NCBI GenBank assembly: GCA_038213435.1
Contig: JBBQTI010000010.1
Coordinates: 22,992-86,991, forward strand
DNA length: 64,000 bases
Direction: 5' to 3'
Source of the DNA: PALSA-610 sp038213435
GTDB lineage: Bacteria > Actinomycetota > Acidimicrobiia > IMCC26256 > PALSA-610
Shown here: positions 33,017 to 40,664 of the stretch, one piece after another
Position numbering within the stretch: position 1 is the first letter of the stretch
Layout: every line of letters begins with the position of its first letter
Translations under genes and position numbers: made by a program
The notes under the pieces: generated by a model
What the model was told of the DNA's origin: nothing
The model's database searches: none
The model's input: only the letters and a program-made list of their open reading frames with translations

Positions 33017-33505
33017 ATGCGAATGTCGGACGGGGTCGAGTGGGGCGTGCACGTGTGCGTTCTGCTGGCGACGCTGCCCGACGACGCCGCGCTGGCGGCG
33101 GCGAAGCTCGCCGACTATCACGGTGTGCCCGCCGCGTATCTGGCCAAGCACCTGCAGGCCCTCGCCGGAGCCGGCGTGCTCCGAACCGTCAAGGGCGCGC
33201 GGGGCGGCTATCGGTTGGCGCGATCGCCCGCCGAGATCACCGTGCTCGAGGTAGTCGAAGCGATCGATGGGAACGAATCGGCGTTCCGGTGCAGCGAGAT
33301 CCGCCGCCGCGGTCCAGTGGCGATGCCGGCACGCGAGTACACGAAGCCGTGCGGTATCCACCGCGCGTTCACGAGGGCCGACGAGGTCTGGCGCGCGGAG
33401 CTCGCCAAGACCACCGTTGCCGATCTCCTCATCGGGCTGTTAAACGACGTGCCGCGGACCGCGCTGGAAAAGGGTGCCCGCTGGCTCCAGGAGAGTGCGC
33501 GCTGA
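33017..33505 (+). CDS. Rrf2-family transcriptional regulator
   Basis: A 162-residue Rrf2 protein: an N-terminal winged helix (EWGVHVCVLLATLPDDAALA, then YLAKHLQALAGAGVLRTVKG and the wing ARGGYRLARSP) and the long helix. Cysteines are at 14, 92 and 112; C92 and C112 lie in the loop where IscR/NsrR-type members bind an Fe-S cluster, but only two of the usual three are present there. It may sense redox, iron or another ligand with a different third ligand. A palindrome sits at its start, suggesting autoregulation. Divergent from the TnpB-N-like gene. Confidence 0.85.
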   Translation: MRMSDGVEWGVHVCVLLATLPDDAALAAAKLADYHGVPAAYLAKHLQALAGAGVLRTVKGARGGYRLARSPAEITVLEVVEAIDGNESAFRCSEIRRRGPVAMPAREYTKPCGIHRAFTRADEVWRAELAKTTVADLLIGLLNDVPRTALEKGARWLQESAR

Positions 33506-33514
33506 GCAGGCGCG

Positions 33515-33598
33515 CTACCGGCCCGCACGCGGGCGCTTGCCGTGGTTCGCCTTGTTTCGACGGGCCTTGAGCCGGCGCTTCTTCGTCTTCTTGCTCAT
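33515..33598 (-). CDS. bL37-like small ribosomal protein
   Basis: A 27-residue highly basic ORF: ATG at 33598, TAG at 33515. The product starts MSKKTKKRRLKARR and ends with NKANHGKRPRAGR. The NHGKRP motif near the C-terminus matches what I recall of bL37, the tiny large-subunit protein discovered in mycobacterial ribosomes, where it is 24 residues long. The gene has no clear Shine-Dalgarno sequence. It lies between Rrf2 (converging) and the YchF-like gene (divergent). Confidence 0.75.
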   Translation of the reverse strand: MSKKTKKRRLKARRNKANHGKRPRAGR

Positions 33599-33636
33599 AG
33601 GAGGTCGGAGGCTACTTGATCGGTAGCCTGCGCTCG

Positions 33637-34662
33637 ATGGAGAACCTGGGCCTCGTGGGTTTTACTGGCGCGGGCGCGAACCGTCTATTCAGCGCCCTCA
33701 CCGGTCTGCCGGTGCCCAGCGAATACGAGGCCGCGGTCGGCGTGGCGAGCCTCCCCGACGAGCGCCTCCGCCGGCTGACCGAGATGTCCCGGTCGAAGAA
33801 GACGGTCGCGGCGGGCTTCGAGCTGGTGAATCTCGCGCTGCCGCCGGGGTCGAAGCCGGGCGAGGGACTGGGCGCGAAGTTCCTCGGCACCTTGCGCAAC
33901 TGCGACGCAATCCTGATCGTGCTGCGCGCGTTCGCCGAGGGCGGAGTCGTGCCCGATCCGGAAGGTGACCTCGACGCGCTCGAGCTCGAGCTCGTGCTCG
34001 CCGACATCGCGAGCGTCGAGCAGCGACTCACGCGCCAGCGCCGGGCCGCGAAGAGCGGCGACAAGGAGATCCTCGCCGAGGTCGATGTGCTCGAGAAGGC
34101 ACACGCGCTGCTCTCCGACGGAACACCGATCAGGCGGAGCGCCTTGACGACCGACGAGATCGCGCGCCTCGCTCCCGTTTTCCTGCTGACGACCAAGCCG
34201 TTGCTGATCGTCGCCAACACCGGCGAGGAGCAGACGACCGCCGTACCACTGCCGGCGGGCGACGAGGTGCTCCAGGTACCGAGCGACATCGAAGCCGAGA
34301 TCGCCGCCTGCGCACCCGACGACCGCCCCGAGATGCGCGAGTCGTACGGTCTGGGGGAGTCGGCGCTCGACGCGGTCGCGCAGGCGGCGTACCACCTCCT
34401 CGGCCGGCTGACGTTCTTCACCACCGGAGAGGACGAGTCGCGCGCCTGGACCGTTCGCGCGGGTGCGAAGGCGCCCGAGTGTGCGGGCGTCATCCACAGC
34501 GACCTCCAGCGAGGATTCATCCGTGCCGAGGTGATCGACTGGCTCGAGCTGCTCGAGATCGGTTCGTGGGCGAAGGCGCGCGAGCTGAAGAAGCTGCGGA
34601 TCGAGGGCAAGGATTACGAAGTACGAGACGGCGACGTCCTCGAGATCCGCTTCAACGTGTAG
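33637..34662 (+). CDS. YchF/OLA1-like protein with a degenerate nucleotide-binding site
   Basis: A 341-residue protein (ATG 33637) aligned throughout with YchF: the strand and loop LGLVGFTGAGANRLFSALTG replace the normal GxPNVGKST P-loop, lacking the GK-S/T; the DxPG segment becomes ALPPGSKPGEGLGAKFLG, keeping only GEGLG-KFL; NTGEEQ replaces the NxxE specificity motif. The helical domain (VEQRLTRQRRAAKSGDKEIL) and C-terminal TGS-like domain (TTGEDESRAWTVRAGAKAPE, GVIHSDLQRGFIRAEV, EGKDYEVRDGDVLEIRFNV) are well conserved. It is probably a non-hydrolysing paralogue that keeps the ribosome-facing domain. It precedes DUF192 by nine bases. Confidence 0.8.
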   Translation: MENLGLVGFTGAGANRLFSALTGLPVPSEYEAAVGVASLPDERLRRLTEMSRSKKTVAAGFELVNLALPPGSKPGEGLGAKFLGTLRNCDAILIVLRAFAEGGVVPDPEGDLDALELELVLADIASVEQRLTRQRRAAKSGDKEILAEVDVLEKAHALLSDGTPIRRSALTTDEIARLAPVFLLTTKPLLIVANTGEEQTTAVPLPAGDEVLQVPSDIEAEIAACAPDDRPEMRESYGLGESALDAVAQAAYHLLGRLTFFTTGEDESRAWTVRAGAKAPECAGVIHSDLQRGFIRAEVIDWLELLEIGSWAKARELKKLRIEGKDYEVRDGDVLEIRFNV

Positions 34663-34671
34663 GGAACGGGC

Positions 34672-35001
34672 ATGACCTGGCTGGTTCGCGGTGAAGACGT
34701 GCTGGCGGTGGCCGAGGTGGCCGCGTCTCCGCGTCGACGCGCGCGCGGTCTCATGGGTCGCGGAGATGTCGAAGGGGTACTCGTGCTTCGACCGTGCCGC
34801 CAGGTGCACACGTTCGGGATGCGGTTCCCGATCGACGTCGCGTTCTGCGATGGCTCCGGAATCGTTCTGCATCTGAGCACGCTGGCCCCCCGACGCGTGT
34901 CCCGTCCGGTCTGGCACTCCTCCTTCGTGATCGAGGCGCGCGCCGGGAGCTTCGAACGCTGGAAACTGCAAGCCGGCGACGTAGTCGAGATCAAAGGCTG
35001 A
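34672..35001 (+). CDS. DUF192 family protein
   Basis: A 109-residue DUF192 protein with the family core RARGLMGRG, HTFGMRFPIDVAFCDGSG and the C-terminal ARAGSFERWKLQAGDVVEI. It has no signal peptide, whereas many homologues do. DUF192 folds as a small beta barrel of unproven function. It is nine bases behind the YchF-like gene and is probably cotranscribed with it. Confidence 0.88.
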   Translation: MTWLVRGEDVLAVAEVAASPRRRARGLMGRGDVEGVLVLRPCRQVHTFGMRFPIDVAFCDGSGIVLHLSTLAPRRVSRPVWHSSFVIEARAGSFERWKLQAGDVVEIKG

Positions 35002-35055
35002 TCACCGGGACGAGCGCCTGGGATTCGAAGCGGGTCAGGCAGAATGAGAGTCTCC

Positions 35056-36570
35056 ATGGCGCGCTTCTACGTCACCACTCCCATCTACTACGTGAACGAC
35101 GTCCCGCACATCGGTCACGCCTACACGACCGTTGCCGGCGACGTGCTCACCCGTTGGCGCCGGCTCTGGGGCGACGAGGTCTTCTACCTGACCGGCACCG
35201 ACGAGCACGGCCTGAAGGTGCAACGCGCCGCGGAGGCGAGGGGCGTGACTCCGAAGGAACTGGTCGACGAGACGGCCGGGCACTTCCGCGACACGTGGGA
35301 CGGGCTCGACATCGCCTACGACGACTTCATCCGCACAACCGAGCCGCGTCACTACGCGGCGGTACAGAAGTTCCTGCAGACGATCTACGACGCGGGCGAC
35401 ATCGAGCTCGGAACCTACGAAGGCCTCTACTGCGTCTCGTGCGAGGCCTACTACGCGGAGGACGAGCTGGTCGACGGCTGTTGTCCCATCCACCTACGTC
35501 CGGTCGAGCATGTCGTCGAAGAAAATTATTTCTTCAAGCTGTCGCGCTTCACCGACCGCTTGCTTGCGCATTACGCGGAGCATCCCGACGCGGTGCAGCC
35601 CGAGTCGCGGATGAACGAAGTGCTCGGCTTCATCCGGGGTGGCCTCCAGGACTTCTCGATGAGCCGCACGTCGATCAACTGGGGTGTTCCGCTCCCCTGG
35701 GACCAGAGGCATGTCGCGTACGTGTGGGCCGACGCGTTGTTCAACTACTGCACGGCGGTGGGGTATGCGAACGACGAAGCGCGCTTCGCCAAGTGGTGGC
35801 CCGTCGACTATCACCTCGTGGGCAAGGACATCTTGCGGTTCCACGCGGTGTACTGGCCCGCGATGTTGATGGCCGCCGGTCTCGAGCCGCCGCGGTGCGT
35901 CTTCGCTCACGGCTGGTTGCTCGTCGGGGGCGAGAAGATGAGCAAGACGGCGCTCAACCAGATCGCGCCCGCCGATCTCGTCGCCGACTTCGGTGTCGAC
36001 GGTTTCCGCTACCACTTCATGGTCGACCAGCGATTCGGTCCCGACGGCGACTTCTCGTACGAGGCGATGGTGCAGCGGTACAACGCCGATCTGGCCAACA
36101 ACTTCGGGAACCTCGCCAGCCGCGTGCTCAACATGGCAATGAACTACTGCGGCGGGGTCGTTCCCGACGAGCGCGCCGACGGACCGTTACGCGAGGCGGC
36201 CGCGAGCGCCTTCTCGGGGCTCTCCGACGCGTTGACTCGTCTCGATTTCGCCGGCGGGTTTGGCTCGGTCTGGGAGCTCATCCGCGCGACGAACGCGTAC
36301 ATCGAGGACAGCAAGCCTTGGGAGCTCAACAAGCAGGGCGACGCGCACGCGGTCGCGAAGGTGTTGGGTGACTGTCTCGAATCGCTGCGGATCGTCGCGC
36401 TGCTCGCATCTCCGTTGATCCCGAACGCGGCGCAGGAGTTGTGGCGGCGACTCGGTCTGACGAGCCGGCCGGACGACGAGCGACTGCCCGGGGCGGTCGC
36501 TTGGGGTCGACTGCCCGCCGGCGCGTCGCTCGACAAGGGCGCGCCCCTCTTCCCGCGCAAGGAAACGTGA
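35056..36570 (+). CDS. metG: methionyl-tRNA synthetase
   Basis: A 504-residue class-I synthetase. HIGH at 18-21, a Cys-rich knuckle (CVSC ... CCPIH, about 124-145), WADALFNY and the KMSKT loop at about 294-298 are in order; the C-terminal anticodon-binding helical bundle follows and no tRNA-binding EMAP-like domain is present. I preferred the ATG at 35056 (MARFYVTTP) to the in-frame ATG at 35044. TGATG joins its stop to tatD, opening the metG-tatD-rsmA-ispE operon. Confidence 0.97.
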   Translation: MARFYVTTPIYYVNDVPHIGHAYTTVAGDVLTRWRRLWGDEVFYLTGTDEHGLKVQRAAEARGVTPKELVDETAGHFRDTWDGLDIAYDDFIRTTEPRHYAAVQKFLQTIYDAGDIELGTYEGLYCVSCEAYYAEDELVDGCCPIHLRPVEHVVEENYFFKLSRFTDRLLAHYAEHPDAVQPESRMNEVLGFIRGGLQDFSMSRTSINWGVPLPWDQRHVAYVWADALFNYCTAVGYANDEARFAKWWPVDYHLVGKDILRFHAVYWPAMLMAAGLEPPRCVFAHGWLLVGGEKMSKTALNQIAPADLVADFGVDGFRYHFMVDQRFGPDGDFSYEAMVQRYNADLANNFGNLASRVLNMAMNYCGGVVPDERADGPLREAAASAFSGLSDALTRLDFAGGFGSVWELIRATNAYIEDSKPWELNKQGDAHAVAKVLGDCLESLRIVALLASPLIPNAAQELWRRLGLTSRPDDERLPGAVAWGRLPAGASLDKGAPLFPRKET

Positions 36571-37331
36571 TGGACCCGCGGTGGGTCGACTCCCACTGCC
36601 ACCTGCAGCTCGCGGGAGGCGACGAGCATGTCGCGCGGGCGCGCGCCGCGGGCGTCGAGTGGATGGTGTGCGTCGGGACCGATCTCGAGACGTCGCAGGG
36701 CGCGCTGACGTTCGCCGACCTACATCCCGACGTCTACGCCACGGTCGGACTCCATCCCCACGACGCGTCGAAGCTCTCCGCCCAGTGGGAGATGCTCGAG
36801 CCGCTCGCGGTGTCCGAAGCGTGCGTCGCCGTCGGTGAGTGCGGGTTCGACCTCTTCTACGAGCACTCGCCGCGGGACGAACAGGAGGCCGCCTTCCGGT
36901 TGCAGGTGCGCGTCGCGAACGACGCGGGCAAACCGCTCGTGGTTCATTCGCGCGACGCGTGGAGCGACACGTTCCGAGTGCTCGACGACGAAGGTGTGCC
37001 CGAACGAACGATCTTCCACTGCTTCACGGGTGGTCCGGAAGAGGCGGGCGCCGCGTTCGAACGCGGTTGTTACCTGTCGTTCAGCGGCATCGTCTCGTTC
37101 AAGAACGCCGGCGCGCTTCGCGAGGCCGCGCGAATCACTCCCGATGATCGCGTCCTCGTCGAAACGGATTCGCCGTTTCTCACGCCCGAGCCGCATCGGG
37201 GCCGGCCGAACGAACCCGCACTCGTCGTCGCGGTCGGTGCCGCGCTGGCGCGGGCGCGCGGCGTCGAGCCGGAGGAGATCGCCGAGATCACGCGCGCGAA
37301 CGCGGCGCGGGTCTTCGGCGTCGAACGGTGA
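36570..37331 (+). CDS. tatD: TatD family metal-dependent DNase
   Basis: A 253-residue TIM-barrel. D7-S-H9-C-H11 is the first metal motif; GECGFDLFYEHSPRDEQ, VVHSRDAW, FHCFTGG and ETDSPFLTPEP complete the two-metal site. TatD proteins are 3'-exonuclease/DNase-like hydrolases. The ATG shares a base with the metG stop and the TGA overlaps the rsmA GTG (GTGA). In mycobacteria rpfB sits between tatD and ksgA; here it is absent. Confidence 0.95.
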   Translation: MDPRWVDSHCHLQLAGGDEHVARARAAGVEWMVCVGTDLETSQGALTFADLHPDVYATVGLHPHDASKLSAQWEMLEPLAVSEACVAVGECGFDLFYEHSPRDEQEAAFRLQVRVANDAGKPLVVHSRDAWSDTFRVLDDEGVPERTIFHCFTGGPEEAGAAFERGCYLSFSGIVSFKNAGALREAARITPDDRVLVETDSPFLTPEPHRGRPNEPALVVAVGAALARARGVEPEEIAEITRANAARVFGVER

Positions 37332-38128
37332 CCCCGAGCGAGATACGCGAGCTCCTCGCGCGCCACGGGGTCCGGCCGTCGAGAGCGCTGGGTCAGAACT
37401 TCCTCGCCGATCCGAACACCGCGCGCCGGATCGTTCGCCTCGCTGAGGTGCAACCCGACGAGCGGGTCGTCGAGGTCGGTCCGGGTATGGGGTCGCTTAC
37501 CGTCGCGTTGGCCGACGCGGGTGCACACGTGTGCGCGATCGAGCTCGATCGTCATCTGGTGCCCATCCTCGAGGACGTCGTGGCCGGTCGCAATGTCGCG
37601 GTCGTGCACGACGACGCGTTGCGCGTCGACTGGGAAGCGCGGCTCGGCTCACAGTCTTGGGTCATGGTGGCGAACCTGCCGTACAATGTCGCGACACCGG
37701 TCGTCGTGCGCGCGCTCGAAACCGCACCCATGATCAAAAGACTGTTGGTCATGGTGCAGCGCGAGGTGGGGGAGCGGCTGGCCGCCGGCGTCGGCGACGA
37801 CGCGTATGGTGCAGTGTCGGTGAAAGTCGCGTACTACGCAACGGCGAAGGTGGTGGGCACCGTGTCGCCGAACGTCTTCGTTCCCAAGCCCAAGGTCGAG
37901 AGCGCGTTGGTACGGATCCTTCGGCACGAACGGCCGCCCGTCAGGGTGCAGAACGTCAGTCGCATGTTCGACCTCGTACGGGCAGGATTCGCGACGCGGC
38001 GCAAGACGCTGCGCAACACCCTGGAGGGCCGGGTCGACGCCGAACGATTCGCGCGGGCGCAGGTCGACCCGCAGGCGCGCGCCGAGACCCTTTCGCTCGC
38101 GGATTGGGCGAAGCTCGCCGATGCGTGA
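37328..38128 (+). CDS. rsmA: 16S rRNA (adenine1518/1519-N6)-dimethyltransferase
   Basis: A 266-residue KsgA/Dim1 enzyme. ALGQNFLADP (20-29) is the family signature, VVEVGPGMGSL (47-57) binds S-adenosylmethionine and N116-L-P-Y is the catalytic motif. It dimethylates two adjacent adenosines at the 3' end of 16S rRNA during 30S maturation. The GTG start overlaps tatD and its 3' end overlaps ispE by 8 bases. Confidence 0.96.
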   Translation: MTPSEIRELLARHGVRPSRALGQNFLADPNTARRIVRLAEVQPDERVVEVGPGMGSLTVALADAGAHVCAIELDRHLVPILEDVVAGRNVAVVHDDALRVDWEARLGSQSWVMVANLPYNVATPVVVRALETAPMIKRLLVMVQREVGERLAAGVGDDAYGAVSVKVAYYATAKVVGTVSPNVFVPKPKVESALVRILRHERPPVRVQNVSRMFDLVRAGFATRRKTLRNTLEGRVDAERFARAQVDPQARAETLSLADWAKLADA

Positions 38129-38894
38129 GGTCAGGGTCGACGCGTTCGCGAAGCTCACGCTGTCGCTGCACGTCACCGGTACGCGCGCGGACGGATTTCA
38201 CGAGCTCGACGCGACGATGGTCTCGATCGACGAACCGCACGACTCGCTCGTGCTCAAACCGGCGACGCGTACGTCGTTGACGATCACGGGCCCGTTCGCG
38301 GATGGCGTACCCGCCGACGCATCGAATCTGGCCTGGCGCGCGGCCGACGCGTGCCGGACAACCCTCGAGATCGAGCTGCACAAGGGCATCCCGCCGGGTG
38401 CCGGCCTCGGCGGCGGTTCCGCCGACGCGGCCGCCGTGCTCGTTGCCTTGCAGGCCGACCCCCGGCTCGCCCCGGCGCTCGGGGCCGACGTTCCGTTTTG
38501 CATGCGGGGCGGGTTCGCGCGCGTCCGCGGCATCGGCGACGAGCTGGAGGCCGGCCACCCGCCGGGGCTGGTGATCGTGGTCGCCACGCCGCGCTTCAGC
38601 TGCTCGAGCGCCGCCGTGTACCGCGCGTGGGACGCGCTCGGCGGTCCGCACAACGAGGTCAACGACCTTCAGGCGGCCGCCGAGCATGTCGAGCCGCGCC
38701 TGGTCGAGTTCAAGCGGCGCGTCGAGGACGCCGCGGGCGCGCCCGCGATCCTGGCCGGTAGCGGCTCGTCGTACGCGGTCGTGCTCGAACGCGTCGTCGG
38801 CGCCGAGCGGGCGCGCGCCCGCGTCGCGGCAGCGGTCTCGGGTTCGGTGTGGCTCGCGTCGACCGTCTCCGCCGGGGTCGTGCTCGATCCTTGA
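38121..38894 (+). CDS. ispE: 4-diphosphocytidyl-2-C-methyl-D-erythritol kinase
   Basis: A 257-residue GHMP kinase. PPGAGLGGGSADAAA at about 91-105 is the ATP-binding motif, VDAFAKLTLSLHVTG the first strand, and ILAGSGSSYAVVLE the third GHMP motif; ADVPFCMRGG carries the catalytic Asp. It phosphorylates CDP-ME in the MEP isoprenoid pathway. It is shorter than typical IspE (about 280-310). Last gene of the metG operon; a strong hairpin follows its stop. Confidence 0.92.
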   Translation: MREVRVDAFAKLTLSLHVTGTRADGFHELDATMVSIDEPHDSLVLKPATRTSLTITGPFADGVPADASNLAWRAADACRTTLEIELHKGIPPGAGLGGGSADAAAVLVALQADPRLAPALGADVPFCMRGGFARVRGIGDELEAGHPPGLVIVVATPRFSCSSAAVYRAWDALGGPHNEVNDLQAAAEHVEPRLVEFKRRVEDAAGAPAILAGSGSSYAVVLERVVGAERARARVAAAVSGSVWLASTVSAGVVLDP

Positions 38895-38917
38895 ACGCGC
38901 GAAGGGCGAACGCGAAA

Positions 38918-38941
38918 CGGCCGCCCCCGGCGGGGCGGCCG
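38918..38941. terminator. GC-rich hairpin between ispE and the bS22 gene
   Basis: A perfect 10-bp stem: CGGCCGCCCC (38918-38927), loop CGGC, GGGGCGGCCG (38932-38941). It lies 24 bases after the ispE stop and just past the stop of the converging bS22 gene, so it can serve both. No U-run follows, so it may be a structural 3' end or weak terminator. Confidence 0.7.
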
Positions 38942-38945
38942 CTGC

Positions 38946-39047
38946 CTACTTTCCCTGTTGGCGACGTTGCCAGCGGGTCTTCTTCAGCAGCTTCTTGTGC
39001 TTCTTCTTGCGCATGCGCTTTCGGCGCTTCTTGATCAATGAGCCCAT
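38946..39047 (-). CDS. bS22/AURKAIP1-COX24-like small ribosomal protein
   Basis: A 33-residue basic ORF: ATG at 39047, TAG at 38946. It starts MGSLIKKRRKRMRKKKHKK and continues with LLKKTRWQRRQQGK, the AURKAIP1/COX24 motif pattern (KKRRKRMxKKKHxKLLKKTR). In mycobacteria the same-sized protein is the small-subunit ribosomal protein bS22. The gene is beside a tRNA and the GC hairpin. Confidence 0.85.
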   Translation of the reverse strand: MGSLIKKRRKRMRKKKHKKLLKKTRWQRRQQGK

Positions 39048-39113
39048 GGCGAATGTCGAACCTACCAGAAGCCGCGAGAGAGCCCCGTAGCGGCAGCTAT
39101 CGTCGATGTCGTT

Positions 39114-39184
39114 TCGGGGGTGGTGTAACGGCAGCACAAGGTCCTTTGGAGTCCTGAGTCGAGGTTCGAACCCTCGCCCCCGAG
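39114..39184 (+). tRNA. tRNA-Gln (anticodon TTG)
   Basis: Acceptor TCGGGGG (39114-39120) pairs with CCCCCGA (39177-39183), discriminator G. D stem GTG/CAC, anticodon loop CTTTGGA with TTG at its centre (reads CAA, and CAG by wobble), T arm CGAGG-TTCGAAC-CCTCG. Length 71 nt with a 4-nt variable loop. The anticodon stem has one T-T mismatch (AGGTC against GTCCT). CCA is not encoded. It lies 85 bases upstream of glmU on the same strand. Confidence 0.85.
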
Positions 39185-39269
39185 CCCGGGCGGAAATGAA
39201 AGGAGATGAAGGCGGAGGCGACCGAAGGGGAGTCGTAGCCGGAATCGGACCCATGAAGAGGGAGCTCAT

Positions 39270-40664
39270 ATGAAGCAGTACCGACCCCTGAGCGCAGTGG
39301 TTCTCGCCGCGGGGGAGGGCACGCGGATGCGTTCGGGTACGCCGAAGTTGTTGCATCCGCTCTGCGGTCGGCCGATGGTGCTGCACGTCGTCGACGCGCT
39401 CGCCGAGCTGCCGCTCGAACGGATCGTCGTGGTCGTCGGACACGCGGCCGAGAGGGTGACGAAGGCGTTGCACGACCAGCTCGTCACCGAGGTGCCCGTC
39501 GAGTTCGTCGAGCAACGGGTGCAGCGCGGCACCGGCGACGCGGTGAGCGTGGCGCTTACCGTCTTCGAAGATCTCGATGCCGAGGACGACATCCTCGTGC
39601 TTCCCGGGGACGCGCCCCTCGTGCGCGCGGAGACGATCGCAAGGCTCGCGACCGAGCACCGCTTGCAGGACGCGGCGGCAGCGATCCTCACCGCGACGGT
39701 CGCGGAGCCGGATGGTCTCGGCCGCGTCGTGCGCGGTAAGGACGGGCGCGTCGCGGCGGTCGTGGAACACGCCGACGCGACCGACGAAGAGCGCGAGATC
39801 AACGAGATAAACACCTCTATCTATTGCTTCCGGCGGGGCCTCCTCGCTCCGACGTTGCGCCGCTTGAGCCCGGAGAACGCGCAGGGCGAGTACTACCTGA
39901 CCGACGCGATCGCCGTCCTGCGCGCCGCCGGACACAACGTCATCACGCTGGAGACCGAGGATCCGGCCGAGGCCATCATGGTCAACGACCGCGTGCAGCT
40001 CGCCGAGGCCGAGGCCGAGCTCCGGCGGCGCATCAATCGCGTGTGGATGCGCGCCGGTGTCACGATGGTCGATCCGGCGACGACCTACATCGACGCGACA
40101 GTCGAGCTCGAGACCGACGTCCGGCTGCTCCCCGGCACGATCCTCGAAGGTCGGACGGTCGTCGGGGCCGGCTCGGTCGTCGGACCTGACTGTCGCCTGA
40201 CGGACGTCGTCGTCGGCGAGGGCGTCCGCATCTCGAACGCGGTCGCGCGCGAATGCGAGATCGGCGACGACTGTGAGGTGGGTCCGTTCGCCTTCGTGCG
40301 GCCGGGAACGCGGCTGGCTGCCGGCGTGAAGATCGGGACCTACGTAGAGATCAAGAATTCCGAGATCGGCGAGGGGACGAAGGTCCCGCACCTGTCGTAC
40401 GTCGGCGACGCCGACATCGGATCGGGTGTGAACCTGGGCGCGAGCACGATCACCGCCAACTACGACGGCGAGAACAAGCATCGCACGACGATCGGCGATG
40501 GCGTGCACACCGGCGTCCACACCTCGCTCGTCGCGCCGGTCGAGATCGGTGACGATGCCGACACGGGCGCGGGGTCGGTCGTCACCAGCGACGTTGCCCC
40601 CGGGCGCCATGTGCGCGGGGTTCCGGCGCGCGACACGCGCCCGACGCGCGAGGATGGCGCTTGA
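39270..40664 (+). CDS. glmU: bifunctional UDP-GlcNAc pyrophosphorylase/glucosamine-1-P acetyltransferase
   Basis: A 464-residue protein. The N-terminal uridyltransferase begins with VVLAAGEGTRMRS (10-22) and GTGDAVSVAL; the C-terminal left-handed beta-helix has hexapeptide repeats from about 255 on (IEGRTVVGAGS, ISNAVARECEIGDDCEVGPF, VPHLSYVGDADIGSGVNLGA). It makes UDP-GlcNAc for peptidoglycan. The TGA shares a base with the prs ATG (TGATG). Confidence 0.97.
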   Translation: MKQYRPLSAVVLAAGEGTRMRSGTPKLLHPLCGRPMVLHVVDALAELPLERIVVVVGHAAERVTKALHDQLVTEVPVEFVEQRVQRGTGDAVSVALTVFEDLDAEDDILVLPGDAPLVRAETIARLATEHRLQDAAAAILTATVAEPDGLGRVVRGKDGRVAAVVEHADATDEEREINEINTSIYCFRRGLLAPTLRRLSPENAQGEYYLTDAIAVLRAAGHNVITLETEDPAEAIMVNDRVQLAEAEAELRRRINRVWMRAGVTMVDPATTYIDATVELETDVRLLPGTILEGRTVVGAGSVVGPDCRLTDVVVGEGVRISNAVARECEIGDDCEVGPFAFVRPGTRLAAGVKIGTYVEIKNSEIGEGTKVPHLSYVGDADIGSGVNLGASTITANYDGENKHRTTIGDGVHTGVHTSLVAPVEIGDDADTGAGSVVTSDVAPGRHVRGVPARDTRPTREDGA

